A stretch of DNA of 25,529 bases from positions 1 to 25,529 of the forward strand of contig CAUAAZ010000031.1 in assembly GCA_958427145.1 (NCBI GenBank), in the 5' to 3' direction. Source of the stretch: an uncultured Collinsella sp. GTDB taxonomy: Bacteria; Actinomycetota; Coriobacteriia; Coriobacteriales; Coriobacteriaceae. Shown piece by piece: positions 16,970 through 24,373 of the stretch. The translations under genes and the position numbers were made by a program. The notes under the pieces are model-generated. The model was not told where the DNA came from, did not search any database, and saw nothing but the letters and a program-made list of their open reading frames with translations. Position 1 is the stretch's first letter. Each line of letters begins with the position of its first letter.

Positions 16970-17962
16970 CTAGTTGCGGAGGGCGTTGTCTAGGGTGGCG
17001 GCCACGATCAAGGGGTCATCGGTGCCGGCGAAGAGACGGATGGTGCTCCCCTGCTTGCCGCGTGGAGCCGAAAGGCGCGTCGTTGCGCCGCCGGCGGGCG
17101 ATGTGCGAAACTCCCCCGGCAAAGCAACGAACAGATCATCCGCACTACGCTCGATAAGGTCAAACTCAACTGCCGGACCAAAGCCATGCTCGAGGATTCC
17201 TGTTGCAATCGCATGGTCGGGATGCGAGCTCAGCCCAGGATAGCGCACGTTGCGCACCATCTCGTTGGCGGCCAGATACTCGGCCAGCGCACGGGCGCGG
17301 TCGAAATGCTCCTGCATGCGGGTATCGAGCGAGGAAAGCCCACGCTCCAGCACGTCGGTCTCCTCGACAGAAAGGTCGAGTGTCAAAGCACCGCAGCCTG
17401 CAAACAACGCATGCGCGCACTCGGCAGCGGCATCCACACGATGGCGCTTGAGCTGCGAGCGCGCGACCGAAGCGGCGACCAACTTGCGCGGTGCCTTACC
17501 AGCACACACGCGGTCGAGCGCCTCGAGCGACAGCGCAGCACCCAGCCGCAGCGGATCGCAGCCAAAAGCCGACGCCACGGTGTTGTCCACAACCAGCAGC
17601 GCGTGGGCCTCACGAGCCGCGCGCCCCAGAGCGCGAAGGTCAGGCACACGCAGACCAAACCCGCCAATAGAGTTGAGGAACCACCACAGGTGCGGCCCCT
17701 CGGCATCAAACGAAGCATCAACGCCCTTGGACACGGCAGCAAACGCATCGGCAGACGGTGAGCCCACCAGCACAACGTCGCAGGCATCAAAGCCGCGCTC
17801 AAACGCATCGGCAAAGTCGTCCGCAAAGGCAACCAGGAGATCGCCGGGACGTACAATCCCCAACAGAAACAGCGCCGCCGGCACATGCGAGGCCGCAACA
17901 AGACGCGACTCACGCGCACTGGACCCCAAAGCCCAGGCCTCTTCTAGCTGTTGCACGTCCAC
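16970..17962 (-). CDS. Divergent Cys/Met-metabolism PLP-fold protein (trans-sulfuration family)
   Basis: The C-terminal half resembles cystathionine gamma-synthase/lyase enzymes: YPGLSSHPDHAIA followed by STIRLFAGTDDPLIVAATLD. LLVVDNTVASAFGCDPLRLG corresponds to the cofactor-binding VDNT motif. The usual PLP-lysine motif SxTK followed by a Gly-rich GGHSD stretch is not visible. The matching segment (positions 150-180 counted from the TTG at 17986) reads SLEALDRVCAGKAPRKLVAA. It is also shorter, about 330 aa against about 380-400, mainly at the N-terminus. It may be a changed-function or inactive member. The frame is open to a TTG at 17986. I prefer the GTG at 17962 because AAGGGA lies 7 nt before it; ATG at 17980 is an alternative. 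It lies just after the scrB terminator. Confidence 0.75.
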   Translation of the reverse strand: MDVQQLEEAWALGSSARESRLVAASHVPAALFLLGIVRPGDLLVAFADDFADAFERGFDACDVVLVGSPSADAFAAVSKGVDASFDAEGPHLWWFLNSIGGFGLRVPDLRALGRAAREAHALLVVDNTVASAFGCDPLRLGAALSLEALDRVCAGKAPRKLVAASVARSQLKRHRVDAAAECAHALFAGCGALTLDLSVEETDVLERGLSSLDTRMQEHFDRARALAEYLAANEMVRNVRYPGLSSHPDHAIATGILEHGFGPAVEFDLIERSADDLFVALPGEFRTSPAGGATTRLSAPRGKQGSTIRLFAGTDDPLIVAATLDNALRN

Positions 17963-17984
17963 ACAGCACCGTCCCTTCATAAGC

Positions 17985-18020
17985 AAAAACCCACGATGCA
18001 GGCGTTCCCCGCATCGTGGG
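17985..18020 (-). terminator. Intrinsic terminator of scrB
   Basis: A 10-bp perfect stem (18011-18020 with 17990-17999, arm CCCACGATGC) with an 11-nt loop is followed by TTTTT on the minus strand, about 40 nt after the scrB stop. The next gene starts directly after the T tract. A TATACT box (18031-18036) lies just upstream of the hairpin, so a transcript begun there would also cross it. Confidence 0.85.
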
Positions 18021-18058
18021 CAACGGCTGCAGTATAGCGCCGATATGCGACGAAACGC

Positions 18059-19600
18059 CTAGATGTTGAGTGTGTGATAGTTCACGCTCGCACCCGGAGC
18101 GTCAACGGTCACGCCATAGGCCTCGGGATAGATGCGCGTCGAAAACACGAGCGCGCCATCATTCACGAACACCTCGACCGACGAGACATCGCCAACAATA
18201 CGCACGTTGCGCACCTCATCGACGGGCTCCCAGCGCACGGTACGACCGCAGCCGGCAGAAGCGCGGCCCTCATCGGTAAATCGCATCTCAAAGCGCGCGG
18301 GCAACTCGCCATTGGCGGGCACAAACGCCAGCTTCAGCTCGCCATCAACGGTCGAGGAAAACGCGCCGTCGACACCGTCAACAACAACGTCAAAGCAGGT
18401 ATCGCCGGCAACCTCCAACGAGCCCGCCCCCACACGCACCGAGGCATAATGGTGCTCGATCTCGCGCGCCGGCTGCTGCAGCACCACGCCGTCGACACCG
18501 GCTGTGAGCTCACGCGGCACCGTCATGCAGTGCTGCCAGCCGCACGCTACGGTGGGCGCGTTGTCATAGGTCGGCTCATCGGGCATGCCCATCCAGCCGA
18601 TCAAAATGTGGCGACCATCCTCGGACGTAAACTCCTGAGGAGCATAGAAGTCAAAACCGGCGTCCCACAGGCGGAAATCGCCCAGCTCACAAGCGTCATT
18701 GCCACCCGTAATGTCGCCCGTTACAGGCATGTAGCCCGCTGCGTACACATTGCCGCGATCCCAACGACCGCCCTCAAGACCCTGGGGTGAGAAGGACAGC
18801 CACTTCGCCGGCACGCCGCCATCCGCCTCGAGCTCAAGGTATCCCGGGCACTCCCACATAAAGCCAAAACGCTCGGGCGTAGACACGCGGCTCTCGAGCT
18901 CCCAACTCTGCATGTCAGCCGAGCCGTACACCAGGATCTCGCCCACATCGCGCCCGGCGCCCTCGCCGTGCATGGCGCAAAATCGACTATCGACATGCGG
19001 CCCATCCACGCGACGACGCGCGCCCAGCACCATGTGATAACGCCCGTCCGTGTCACGCCACGCCTTGGGGTCACGCACGTGGCACGTCAGATCCTCAGGA
19101 TAATCCTCCGACGCCAGCACCACGCGCTTTTGGCTGAACACCCGACCGGCAAGGCCATCAACGCTCTCGACATAAACCGTATCGGCGCGGCGGCCGGTAT
19201 TGACGTAGTCGTACGTGCCGTCCGCATCGGAGAGCTTAACGTTGCCCGTGTACAGCACGCGAATGCGACCGTCCTCGGCAAGCGCGGAGCCCGAATACAC
19301 GCCATGGCAATCGAACGGCTCGTCGGGCAGCAATGGGGCGCCAACATATTCCCAGTTCATAAGGTCGCGGCTTGTGGCATGGCCCCACATCTTGACGCCG
19401 CCGTTCACATCAAACGGAGCATACTGGAAGTACGCGTGAAATACGCCATCTGCCTGGCAAAGACCGTTGGGGTCGTTGAGCCAACCCGCCGGCGGCATAA
19501 TATGGAAGTGCTGGCCATACGCGCCATGACCGCACTCAGAGGCGGCAGCGTCAACAGCAGCAACCAGCTTTGCAAGGTCGCGACCAAGTGCATTAGACAT
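18059..19600 (-). CDS. scrB: Sucrose-6-phosphate hydrolase (GH32)
   Basis: ScrB cleaves sucrose-6-phosphate delivered by the PTS into glucose-6-phosphate and fructose. The five-bladed GH32 catalytic domain is complete. The nucleophile D43 is in WLNDPNG (40-46), the transition-state aspartate D177 in RDPKAW, and the acid/base E250 in ECPGY. FQYAPFDVNGGVKMWGHATS is a typical substrate-site stretch. A C-terminal beta-sandwich follows (about residues 385-513). The 513-aa length is normal, and no signal peptide is seen, so it is cytoplasmic. It lies about 106 bp downstream of scrA. Its AGGAC ribosome-binding site is weak. Confidence 0.93.
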   Translation of the reverse strand: MSNALGRDLAKLVAAVDAAASECGHGAYGQHFHIMPPAGWLNDPNGLCQADGVFHAYFQYAPFDVNGGVKMWGHATSRDLMNWEYVGAPLLPDEPFDCHGVYSGSALAEDGRIRVLYTGNVKLSDADGTYDYVNTGRRADTVYVESVDGLAGRVFSQKRVVLASEDYPEDLTCHVRDPKAWRDTDGRYHMVLGARRRVDGPHVDSRFCAMHGEGAGRDVGEILVYGSADMQSWELESRVSTPERFGFMWECPGYLELEADGGVPAKWLSFSPQGLEGGRWDRGNVYAAGYMPVTGDITGGNDACELGDFRLWDAGFDFYAPQEFTSEDGRHILIGWMGMPDEPTYDNAPTVACGWQHCMTVPRELTAGVDGVVLQQPAREIEHHYASVRVGAGSLEVAGDTCFDVVVDGVDGAFSSTVDGELKLAFVPANGELPARFEMRFTDEGRASAGCGRTVRWEPVDEVRNVRIVGDVSSVEVFVNDGALVFSTRIYPEAYGVTVDAPGASVNYHTLNI

Positions 19601-19662
19601 ATCAAAGTCCTAACGGATCGAAAGTAACAAGGCGCCAGAGATCGGCACCAGATACGGGAAAC

Positions 19663-19687
19663 GCCCGCGAGCATACAACCCGCGGGC
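19663..19687 (-). other. Hairpin between scrA and scrB
   Basis: A 7-bp GC-rich stem (19681-19687 with 19663-19669, arm GCCCGCG) with an 11-nt loop is followed by GTTTCC. It could be a partial terminator or an mRNA-stability element that lowers scrB relative to scrA expression. Confidence 0.4.
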
Positions 19688-19706
19688 ACCCCTCAATCAA
19701 AAGCTC

Positions 19707-21107
19707 TTAGGCCTGCTCGGAAGCCTTGGGCTCGTCCTTGTACAGGACAAACGAGACGCCAAAGGAAACCAGCGCGGCGACCGCAAACATGATCGCGTAC
19801 TGCACGGGCTGGGCCAGGCACAGCAGGATACCGAAGATACCGGTAACGCCGGTGCCGGAAGCAGCAAGCGAGGTGAGCGCGCAGACCAGGGCACCGCAGC
19901 CGCCGCCGATGCAGCCGGCGATGAAGGGCTTAAAGAAGCGCAGGTTCACACCAAAGATGGCAGGCTCGGTAATGCCCATGAAGGCGGACAGGGCCGAAGG
20001 GAGCGCCAGGCCCTTGATCTTGGCATCGCGGGTCTTAAAGGCAACGGCGAGCGCGGCGCCACCCTGGGCGATATTGGCAGCGCTGGCGATGGGCAGCCAA
20101 TAGGTCACGCCGTACTGGGCGAGCTGGCCCAGGTCGATGGCGGTGTACATCTGGTGGATACCGGTAACGACCGTGGGGGCATAGAACAGGCCGACGATAA
20201 AGGAACCGATGCCGAAGGGCAGGGTCAGCAGGGCCTGGATCAGACCGAGGATGGCGTTCTCGGCCCAGACAAAGATGGGGCCGACGGCAACGAGCGTCAC
20301 GAGCACGGTCACGAACACCGAGACGAGCGGGGTCACAAAGAGGTCGAACATCTCGGGAACGATCTTGTGCAGGCGCTTCTCGAGGAAGGCCAGAATGGCG
20401 CAGGCGATAACGATGGGGATAACGTGGCCCTGATAACCGACCCACTCAAAGCTGTAGACGCCGGGAATGACGGTGACCATGGTCTGCACGCCCTCGGAGG
20501 CAACCGTGTAGGCGCTCTGCAGCGAGGAGTTGATGAACGCACCGCCTACGACGGCACCAAGATACGGGTTGGCGCCAAAGGCCTTAGCGGCGGAGTAACC
20601 GATCAGGATCTGCAGAATGCCAAAAGACGTTCCCGAGACCAGGTCGGCGATCTTGTAGATAAAGTTATTGGTGTCGAGCGCGATAAAGCCGTTGGAGGCC
20701 ATAAAGTTGAGGGCGCTCATGATGCCCAGCAGCAGGCCCGAAGCCACGATGGCGGGGATGATGGGGACAAAGACGTCGCCGAGCACCTTAATGGCACGCA
20801 TAAAGATGTTCTGCTGCTGTGCCGCGGCCTCCTTGACCTCGGCCTTGGTGGCAGCCTCGACGCCGCTGAGCGCGATGAACTCTTCGTAGACCTTGTTGAC
20901 GGTGCCAGTGCCAAAAATAATCTGGAGCTGGCCCTGAGCCTCAAAGACGCCCTTGGCGCCGTCGACGTTCTCGATGGCCTCCTTGTCAACCTTAGCGTTA
21001 TCGGCGATCACCAGGCGCAGACGGGTGGCGCAGTGTGCGGCCGAAACAACGTTGTCGGCGCCACCGACGTTGTCGAGCACCTCTTGGGCTGATTTGCGGT
21101 AGTCCAT
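19707..21107 (-). CDS. scrA: PTS sucrose transporter subunit EIIBC
   Basis: ScrA imports sucrose across the inner membrane with phosphorylation. The N-terminal EIIB domain carries the phospho-accepting Cys26 in SAAHCATRLRLV. The EIIC domain has about ten hydrophobic segments (for example VFVPIIPAIVASGLLLGIMS) and GITEPAIFGVNLRFFKPF, a hallmark of the glucose/sucrose EIIC family. No EIIA domain is fused, so a separate Crr-like EIIA must supply phosphate. The ATG at 21107 is preceded by GGAGGAAAGGGAAG, so I use it instead of the longer open frame to 21140 (466 aa). Two operator palindromes lie upstream. Sucrose specificity follows from pairing with scrB; a related beta-fructoside is possible. 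Confidence 0.92.
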   Translation of the reverse strand: MDYRKSAQEVLDNVGGADNVVSAAHCATRLRLVIADNAKVDKEAIENVDGAKGVFEAQGQLQIIFGTGTVNKVYEEFIALSGVEAATKAEVKEAAAQQQNIFMRAIKVLGDVFVPIIPAIVASGLLLGIMSALNFMASNGFIALDTNNFIYKIADLVSGTSFGILQILIGYSAAKAFGANPYLGAVVGGAFINSSLQSAYTVASEGVQTMVTVIPGVYSFEWVGYQGHVIPIVIACAILAFLEKRLHKIVPEMFDLFVTPLVSVFVTVLVTLVAVGPIFVWAENAILGLIQALLTLPFGIGSFIVGLFYAPTVVTGIHQMYTAIDLGQLAQYGVTYWLPIASAANIAQGGAALAVAFKTRDAKIKGLALPSALSAFMGITEPAIFGVNLRFFKPFIAGCIGGGCGALVCALTSLAASGTGVTGIFGILLCLAQPVQYAIMFAVAALVSFGVSFVLYKDEPKASEQA

Positions 21108-21163
21108 AACTTCCCTTTCCTCCAACGGGCGCATGTGCACCCGGCCATCTTTGACACATACAC

Positions 21164-21177
21164 TGTAATCGTTTTCA
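21164..21177 (-). promoter_or_regulatory. LacI-family operator 2 upstream of scrA
   Basis: On the minus strand TGAAAACGATTACA matches the LacI/CcpA-type consensus TGWAANCGNTNWCA with the central CG. It lies 57 nt before the scrA start. The identity extends to 16 nt with the second copy at 21188-21203, one 26-bp step away. Confidence 0.8.
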
Positions 21178-21189
21178 GTTTGATATGAC

Positions 21190-21203
21190 TGTAATCGTTT
21201 TCA
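21190..21203 (-). promoter_or_regulatory. LacI-family operator 1 upstream of scrA
   Basis: An identical copy of TGAAAACGATTACA, 26 bp upstream of the other in the direction of transcription. This is about 2.5 helical turns. The neighbouring scrR product is the likely binder, although a CcpA-like regulator could also recognise this consensus. Confidence 0.8.
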
Positions 21204-21291
21204 TAGTAGGGTGAACGGTAGGAAAAAGCCGGCGAAAGGTAGTTTTGAAGCAAAAACAGGGGTCTCAGAGGCAGGCAGACGTGCCCAAGGC

Positions 21292-22272
21292 CTAGACATT
21301 CATAAGCTGATGGCCGAGCTTGAGCGTCTTGAGACCGCTCTCCCCCTCCTCGCCATCGAGCGCGTTGAGCAACATATTGGTCGCCTCGACGCCGCTGGTC
21401 AGGTAGCCGTAATGCACGGTGGGAATGCCGCCCGTCAGCGCGCGCAAAAATGCGTTGTCGCCGAAGCCGCTCACGCGACGCACGCCCTCGCCCATGCCAC
21501 GCACCTCGTCAAGAGCGCGCAGGGCGCCGGCAGCCATAGTGTCGGTCGCGCACGCGATAAACGAAACATCGGGGGCATCGGCAAGCAGCTCGCGCGCAGC
21601 GTGATAGCCCGAGTCGAGCGTAAACGAGCCCAGGCGAATCAAGGCGGCATCGAGCGGGTTACCCGCGGCGCGCAAGCCGGCCTCAAAACCGCGACGGCGG
21701 TCATAACCGGCCGCGCGGTCCTCTTCGGTAACTCCGATGTAGGCGATCTTGCCATCCACCCGACCCGCAAGCGCACGGCCGAGCTCAAAGGCAGCCTCGT
21801 AATCGTCGTGATAGACGCACGCCGCGCCCTCGACATGTTGGCCGATCATCACAATGGGCACACGGCACGACTCAATCGAGCGACGGTGCTCGTCGGTGAT
21901 CATAGTTGCCACCAGAACAATGCCGTCAACCGGGTGGTTTTGGAATAAGTCGAGGTATTCGAGCTCACGATCGGCCGCGTTGTCGGTGTTGGCAAGCAGC
22001 ATCTGGTAGCCACGGCGACCGAGCACCTGACCAATGCCGGCGGTAATGCGGCTCACGGATTCCGAGTTGATCTTAGGTACGATGACGCCGATGAGCTTGG
22101 TGGAACCGGTGCGCAGCGCGCGAGCCTGGCTGGATCGCACGTATCCGGTCAGCTCGATTGCCTGCTTAATGCGCTCGGCCTTGTCCGCCGAGATATATCC
22201 ACCGTTGAGGTAGCGCGAGACGGCGGCGCTCGAAACGCCGGCCAGCTCGGCCACATCTTTCATCTTAACCAC
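21292..22272 (-). CDS. scrR: LacI-family transcriptional repressor of the sucrose genes
   Basis: An N-terminal helix-turn-helix (MKDVAELAGVSSAAVSRYLN) and hinge are followed by a periplasmic-binding-like sugar domain (IGVIVPKINSESVSRITAGI to the end). The frame is open to 22356, but an operator palindrome sits at 22288-22301. GGGG lies 5 nt before the GTG at 22272. That start gives M(V)VKMKDVAEL, a standard LacI N-terminus, and 326 aa. ATG at 22287 is an alternative. It is encoded upstream of scrA on the same strand with a 184-bp gap containing two operators. The ligand (sucrose-6-phosphate or fructose) is inferred from context only. Confidence 0.88.
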   Translation of the reverse strand: MVKMKDVAELAGVSSAAVSRYLNGGYISADKAERIKQAIELTGYVRSSQARALRTGSTKLIGVIVPKINSESVSRITAGIGQVLGRRGYQMLLANTDNAADRELEYLDLFQNHPVDGIVLVATMITDEHRRSIESCRVPIVMIGQHVEGAACVYHDDYEAAFELGRALAGRVDGKIAYIGVTEEDRAAGYDRRRGFEAGLRAAGNPLDAALIRLGSFTLDSGYHAARELLADAPDVSFIACATDTMAAGALRALDEVRGMGEGVRRVSGFGDNAFLRALTGGIPTVHYGYLTSGVEATNMLLNALDGEEGESGLKTLKLGHQLMNV

Positions 22273-22287
22273 GAGCACCCCTGTCAT

Positions 22288-22309
22288 TGAAATCGCTTTC
22301 ACCATAATA
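22288..22309 (-). promoter_or_regulatory. scrR operator overlapping its -10 region
   Basis: On the minus strand TGAAAGCGATTTCA (22288-22301) fits the same TGWAANCGNTNWCA consensus as the two scrA operators. A TATTAT box (22304-22309) lies just upstream, so the expected transcription start falls inside the operator. This supports autorepression. Confidence 0.65.
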
Positions 22310-22357
22310 CCCGCGAACGCGCTCAATGAATCAACTCGCCCATCCAGGTCGAGCAAA

Positions 22358-22480
22358 CGTCAGCGAGCGGGCAGCTGCCGTGGCGAGGTGCCGCGAAAGA
22401 GGAGCGAAGCGTACTTTATGTACGCGAGCGACGGCTTGAGCGGCAGATCGCCCGGCAGATGCCCGCGCAGCGTCGAGCGG
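22358..22480. repeat. Structured palindromic intergenic element
   Basis: Nested inverted repeats are centred on TTTAT. The inner 6-bp stem GCGTAC (22409-22414 with 22420-22425) has further partial pairing outward. The outer arms 22367-22380 and 22453-22466 match at 12 of 14 positions. It fills the gap between scrR and the DUF4956 remnant. Its layout (small AT-rich loop, long GC-rich outer arms) resembles the element at 14551-14668, though the sequences differ. Confidence 0.55.
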
Positions 22481-22504
22481 TCCGGCGTTTGTTAAAACGC
22501 CGGA
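22481..22504 (-). terminator. Perfect hairpin after the DUF4956 remnant
   Basis: A 10-bp perfect stem (arm TCCGGCGTTT) with a 4-nt loop starts 7 nt after the DUF4956 stop. No T tract follows on the minus strand, so termination is only possible, not clear. Confidence 0.4.
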
Positions 22505-22510
22505 ACATAG

Positions 22511-23145
22511 TTAGCCGTGATATTCGCCGTTGTACTGGATGAGCGTCAGGTCCTCCACGCCGTCGAGCGCGCGGATGGCGTCGGCATAGGGCATATCCAC
22601 ACCGTCAGAGAACACCTCGACGGCCATCTCGACCTTGTCGCCGCGCATGGTCTTAGACTTGACGGTGAACTTGGTGCGCCCAAATGCACGCACGATATCG
22701 TCGCCAGTGGTCTGACCCGTGTAGTGGATGACCATCATGTAAACGCGCGCCTTGTCCTGGTGGCTCGCAAAGCCGACGATGATCACCACGATCACCACCG
22801 CCGTGAGCCCCACGAGCGCATACATGCCGGCGCCGGCCGTAATGCCCGTGGTAATTGCCCAAAACAGATACAGCAGGTCGAGCGGGTCCTTAACCGCCGT
22901 ACGGTAGCGGACGATAGACAGAGCACCGACCATACCGAGTGAGATGACCACGTTCGTCGAGATCGCGAGCGTGACCATGCAGGTGAGCACGCACATGCCC
23001 AAAGCGTCACGGCAAAACTGCGCGAGTACACGACGCCGATAAAGAAGCGCTTGTACACACAGTAGATCAGGATGCCCATGGCGAGCGCCACGAACATCGA
23101 CAGACCAATCTTGGCAGGGTCGACCTGACCAAACCCACACTCGGC
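22511..23145 (-). pseudogene. DUF4956 membrane protein, frameshifted remnant
   Basis: DUF4956 proteins are small membrane proteins commonly encoded beside VTC-domain (polyphosphate polymerase-like) genes. The first part is in one frame: FGQVDPAKIGLSMFVALAMG, then YKRFFIGVVYSRSFAVT. The rest is in another: LGMCVLTCMVTLAISTNVV, then MVGALSIVRYRTAVKDPLD and a soluble C-terminal domain. The frames change near 22998-23007. One extra base would rejoin them, so a 1-nt deletion (or sequencing error) is the simplest reading. No slippery heptamer is visible there. Three to four hydrophobic segments are present across both parts. The 5' end runs out of frame into the VTC remnant, with no separate start or ribosome-binding site. 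Confidence 0.75.
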
Positions 23146-23552
23146 GGCACCATATCACGCACCAGCTGTGGGTAAAACTCGGTAAACTTGACCTCCATCA
23201 CCAGTTTGCCGGGTTCCAGTACGGGCAATGCGGACAGCGTTGCATCAAAAACGTCAAAGCTTCCCACCGCCGCGTGCATGTTTATGTCAAACGTAATGCG
23301 CACGGTACCTTCGTCCATCAGCCACGGCTCACGCTCATAGTCCACGATGGCCCACGGGCGCATCATGTTGCAGATGCACTCGATGTAGAACTCGCGACAG
23401 AGCGGATAGGGGCTCCTCAGCAAAAAGTCGTAGTCGCCAGCCAGAATCTGCTCAAACTCACCGCGTGTAAGTGGCGCGTCCTCCTTGTAGATCCAGCTGC
23501 CGTACTTCTTTTTGCACTCGAGCTTAATCACCTTGTCGCTGCCGTTATAGAT
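23067..23552 (-). pseudogene. VTC-domain protein, 5'-truncated remnant
   Basis: The C-terminal half of a VTC domain is readable: IYNGSDKVIKLECKKKYGSW, then MRPWAIVDYEREPW, VRITFDINMHA and KLVMEVKFTEFYPQLVRDM. VTC domains belong to the triphosphate-tunnel-like polyphosphate polymerase group. Recognisable VTC sequence begins immediately after the stop codon of the upstream TOPRIM-like gene, with the N-terminal half missing. The last family-like residues end near 23150, and the frame then runs on through what should be the DUF4956 start to a stop at 23067. Both ends are thus abnormal. A GTG or ATG within this stretch could in principle be used, but an active enzyme is unlikely. Confidence 0.75.
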
Positions 23553-24371
23553 TTAGAACAAACGAATACCCAAACCCCTCTTAATCGCCTTATTCAAAAC
23601 GTCGTTAAGTCGCTTAGGCCAATTCGCAATAAAGAATAGACAGGTGCAGCATGCGCAAAATGAATCATTGTTCAGACGATCGATCTCGTTGAGCAAAAGT
23701 TCAAAATGATTGATGTCCGCCACAGTCGCAGCTAAGTCAGCCATACACTCGTTTGCATTTTGCGTCGCCTGTTCATTAGTTAACCATAGCGACCTCAGGG
23801 CATGGACGGCAATAATGCAAGCAAATGTAAAACCATCAATACGCCCAATATCCGCAAGCGAATCTCCCCTCCTGGCAACCCAGTCCTTATAAGATCGCTG
23901 ACCAAAAATCACATCTGAAGGAACAAGGGCGTCATCCAGAGAGTGATACTTCAGGGGATCAAAATCACGATATGCTTCAACCGATGGATAGCTTAGATAT
24001 AGTTGACCCATATCAGTACTATCGCAGTAATAGTCTTGCATTAGCTCAAGCCGCTTAAAATCGTGCCGATTGTCCTGAGGATCTAAGTCAAATATGAGCA
24101 AGGTGTCAGTAAAACTGGATTCGAGAAGCTCTGTCGCATCATCTTTATCCGGAAGAAACTCGGCAACAAAGGACCTAAGATCAACGGCCTCAAAATCGCA
24201 ACCGTATTCTTGAAAGAGTTTGTCTAGAAAGTCATGAACATTAATCTCGACATGAACAATTTGATGATCATCTGCGAGGCTAAAAGAATCAAACATGCGC
24301 TCCATCAGCTGAGGCTCGCGTTTAGCACCTTCGACAATGAGCAGGACGTTCTTTACGGACGCATTGTTCAT
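23553..24371 (-). CDS. TOPRIM-like partner protein of an ATPase-TOPRIM module
   Basis: A 272-aa protein. Its opening KNVLLIVEGAKREPQLMERM has the TOPRIM-type glutamate (E14 in VEG). FTDTLLIFDLDPQDNRHDF has a DxD pair (D94, D96), and LYLSYPSVEAYRDFDPL follows. This layout resembles RloB-like and other TOPRIM effectors paired with AAA ATPases in anti-phage systems. The C-terminal half, with CxxC-like CACC, I do not recognise. It starts 2 nt after the ATPase stop, so it is probably translationally coupled. Base composition is visibly lower in GC than the rest of the window. The stop abuts the truncated VTC fragment. Assignment to a named system (AbiL, PARIS or other) is not possible by eye. Confidence 0.75.
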   Translation of the reverse strand: MNNASVKNVLLIVEGAKREPQLMERMFDSFSLADDHQIVHVEINVHDFLDKLFQEYGCDFEAVDLRSFVAEFLPDKDDATELLESSFTDTLLIFDLDPQDNRHDFKRLELMQDYYCDSTDMGQLYLSYPSVEAYRDFDPLKYHSLDDALVPSDVIFGQRSYKDWVARRGDSLADIGRIDGFTFACIIAVHALRSLWLTNEQATQNANECMADLAATVADINHFELLLNEIDRLNNDSFCACCTCLFFIANWPKRLNDVLNKAIKRGLGIRLF

Positions 24372-24373
24372 GA

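Noticed and set aside
21151..21179. Plus-strand TTGACA followed by a -10-like box
   Set aside because: The spacing is acceptable but the -10 (TTCAGT) is poor, and no plus-strand gene follows. The sequence lies within the scrA operators.
22990..23010. Programmed frameshift in DUF4956
   Set aside because: The frame change is equivalent to a 1-nt loss and no slippery heptamer is in register. A mutation or sequencing error is simpler.
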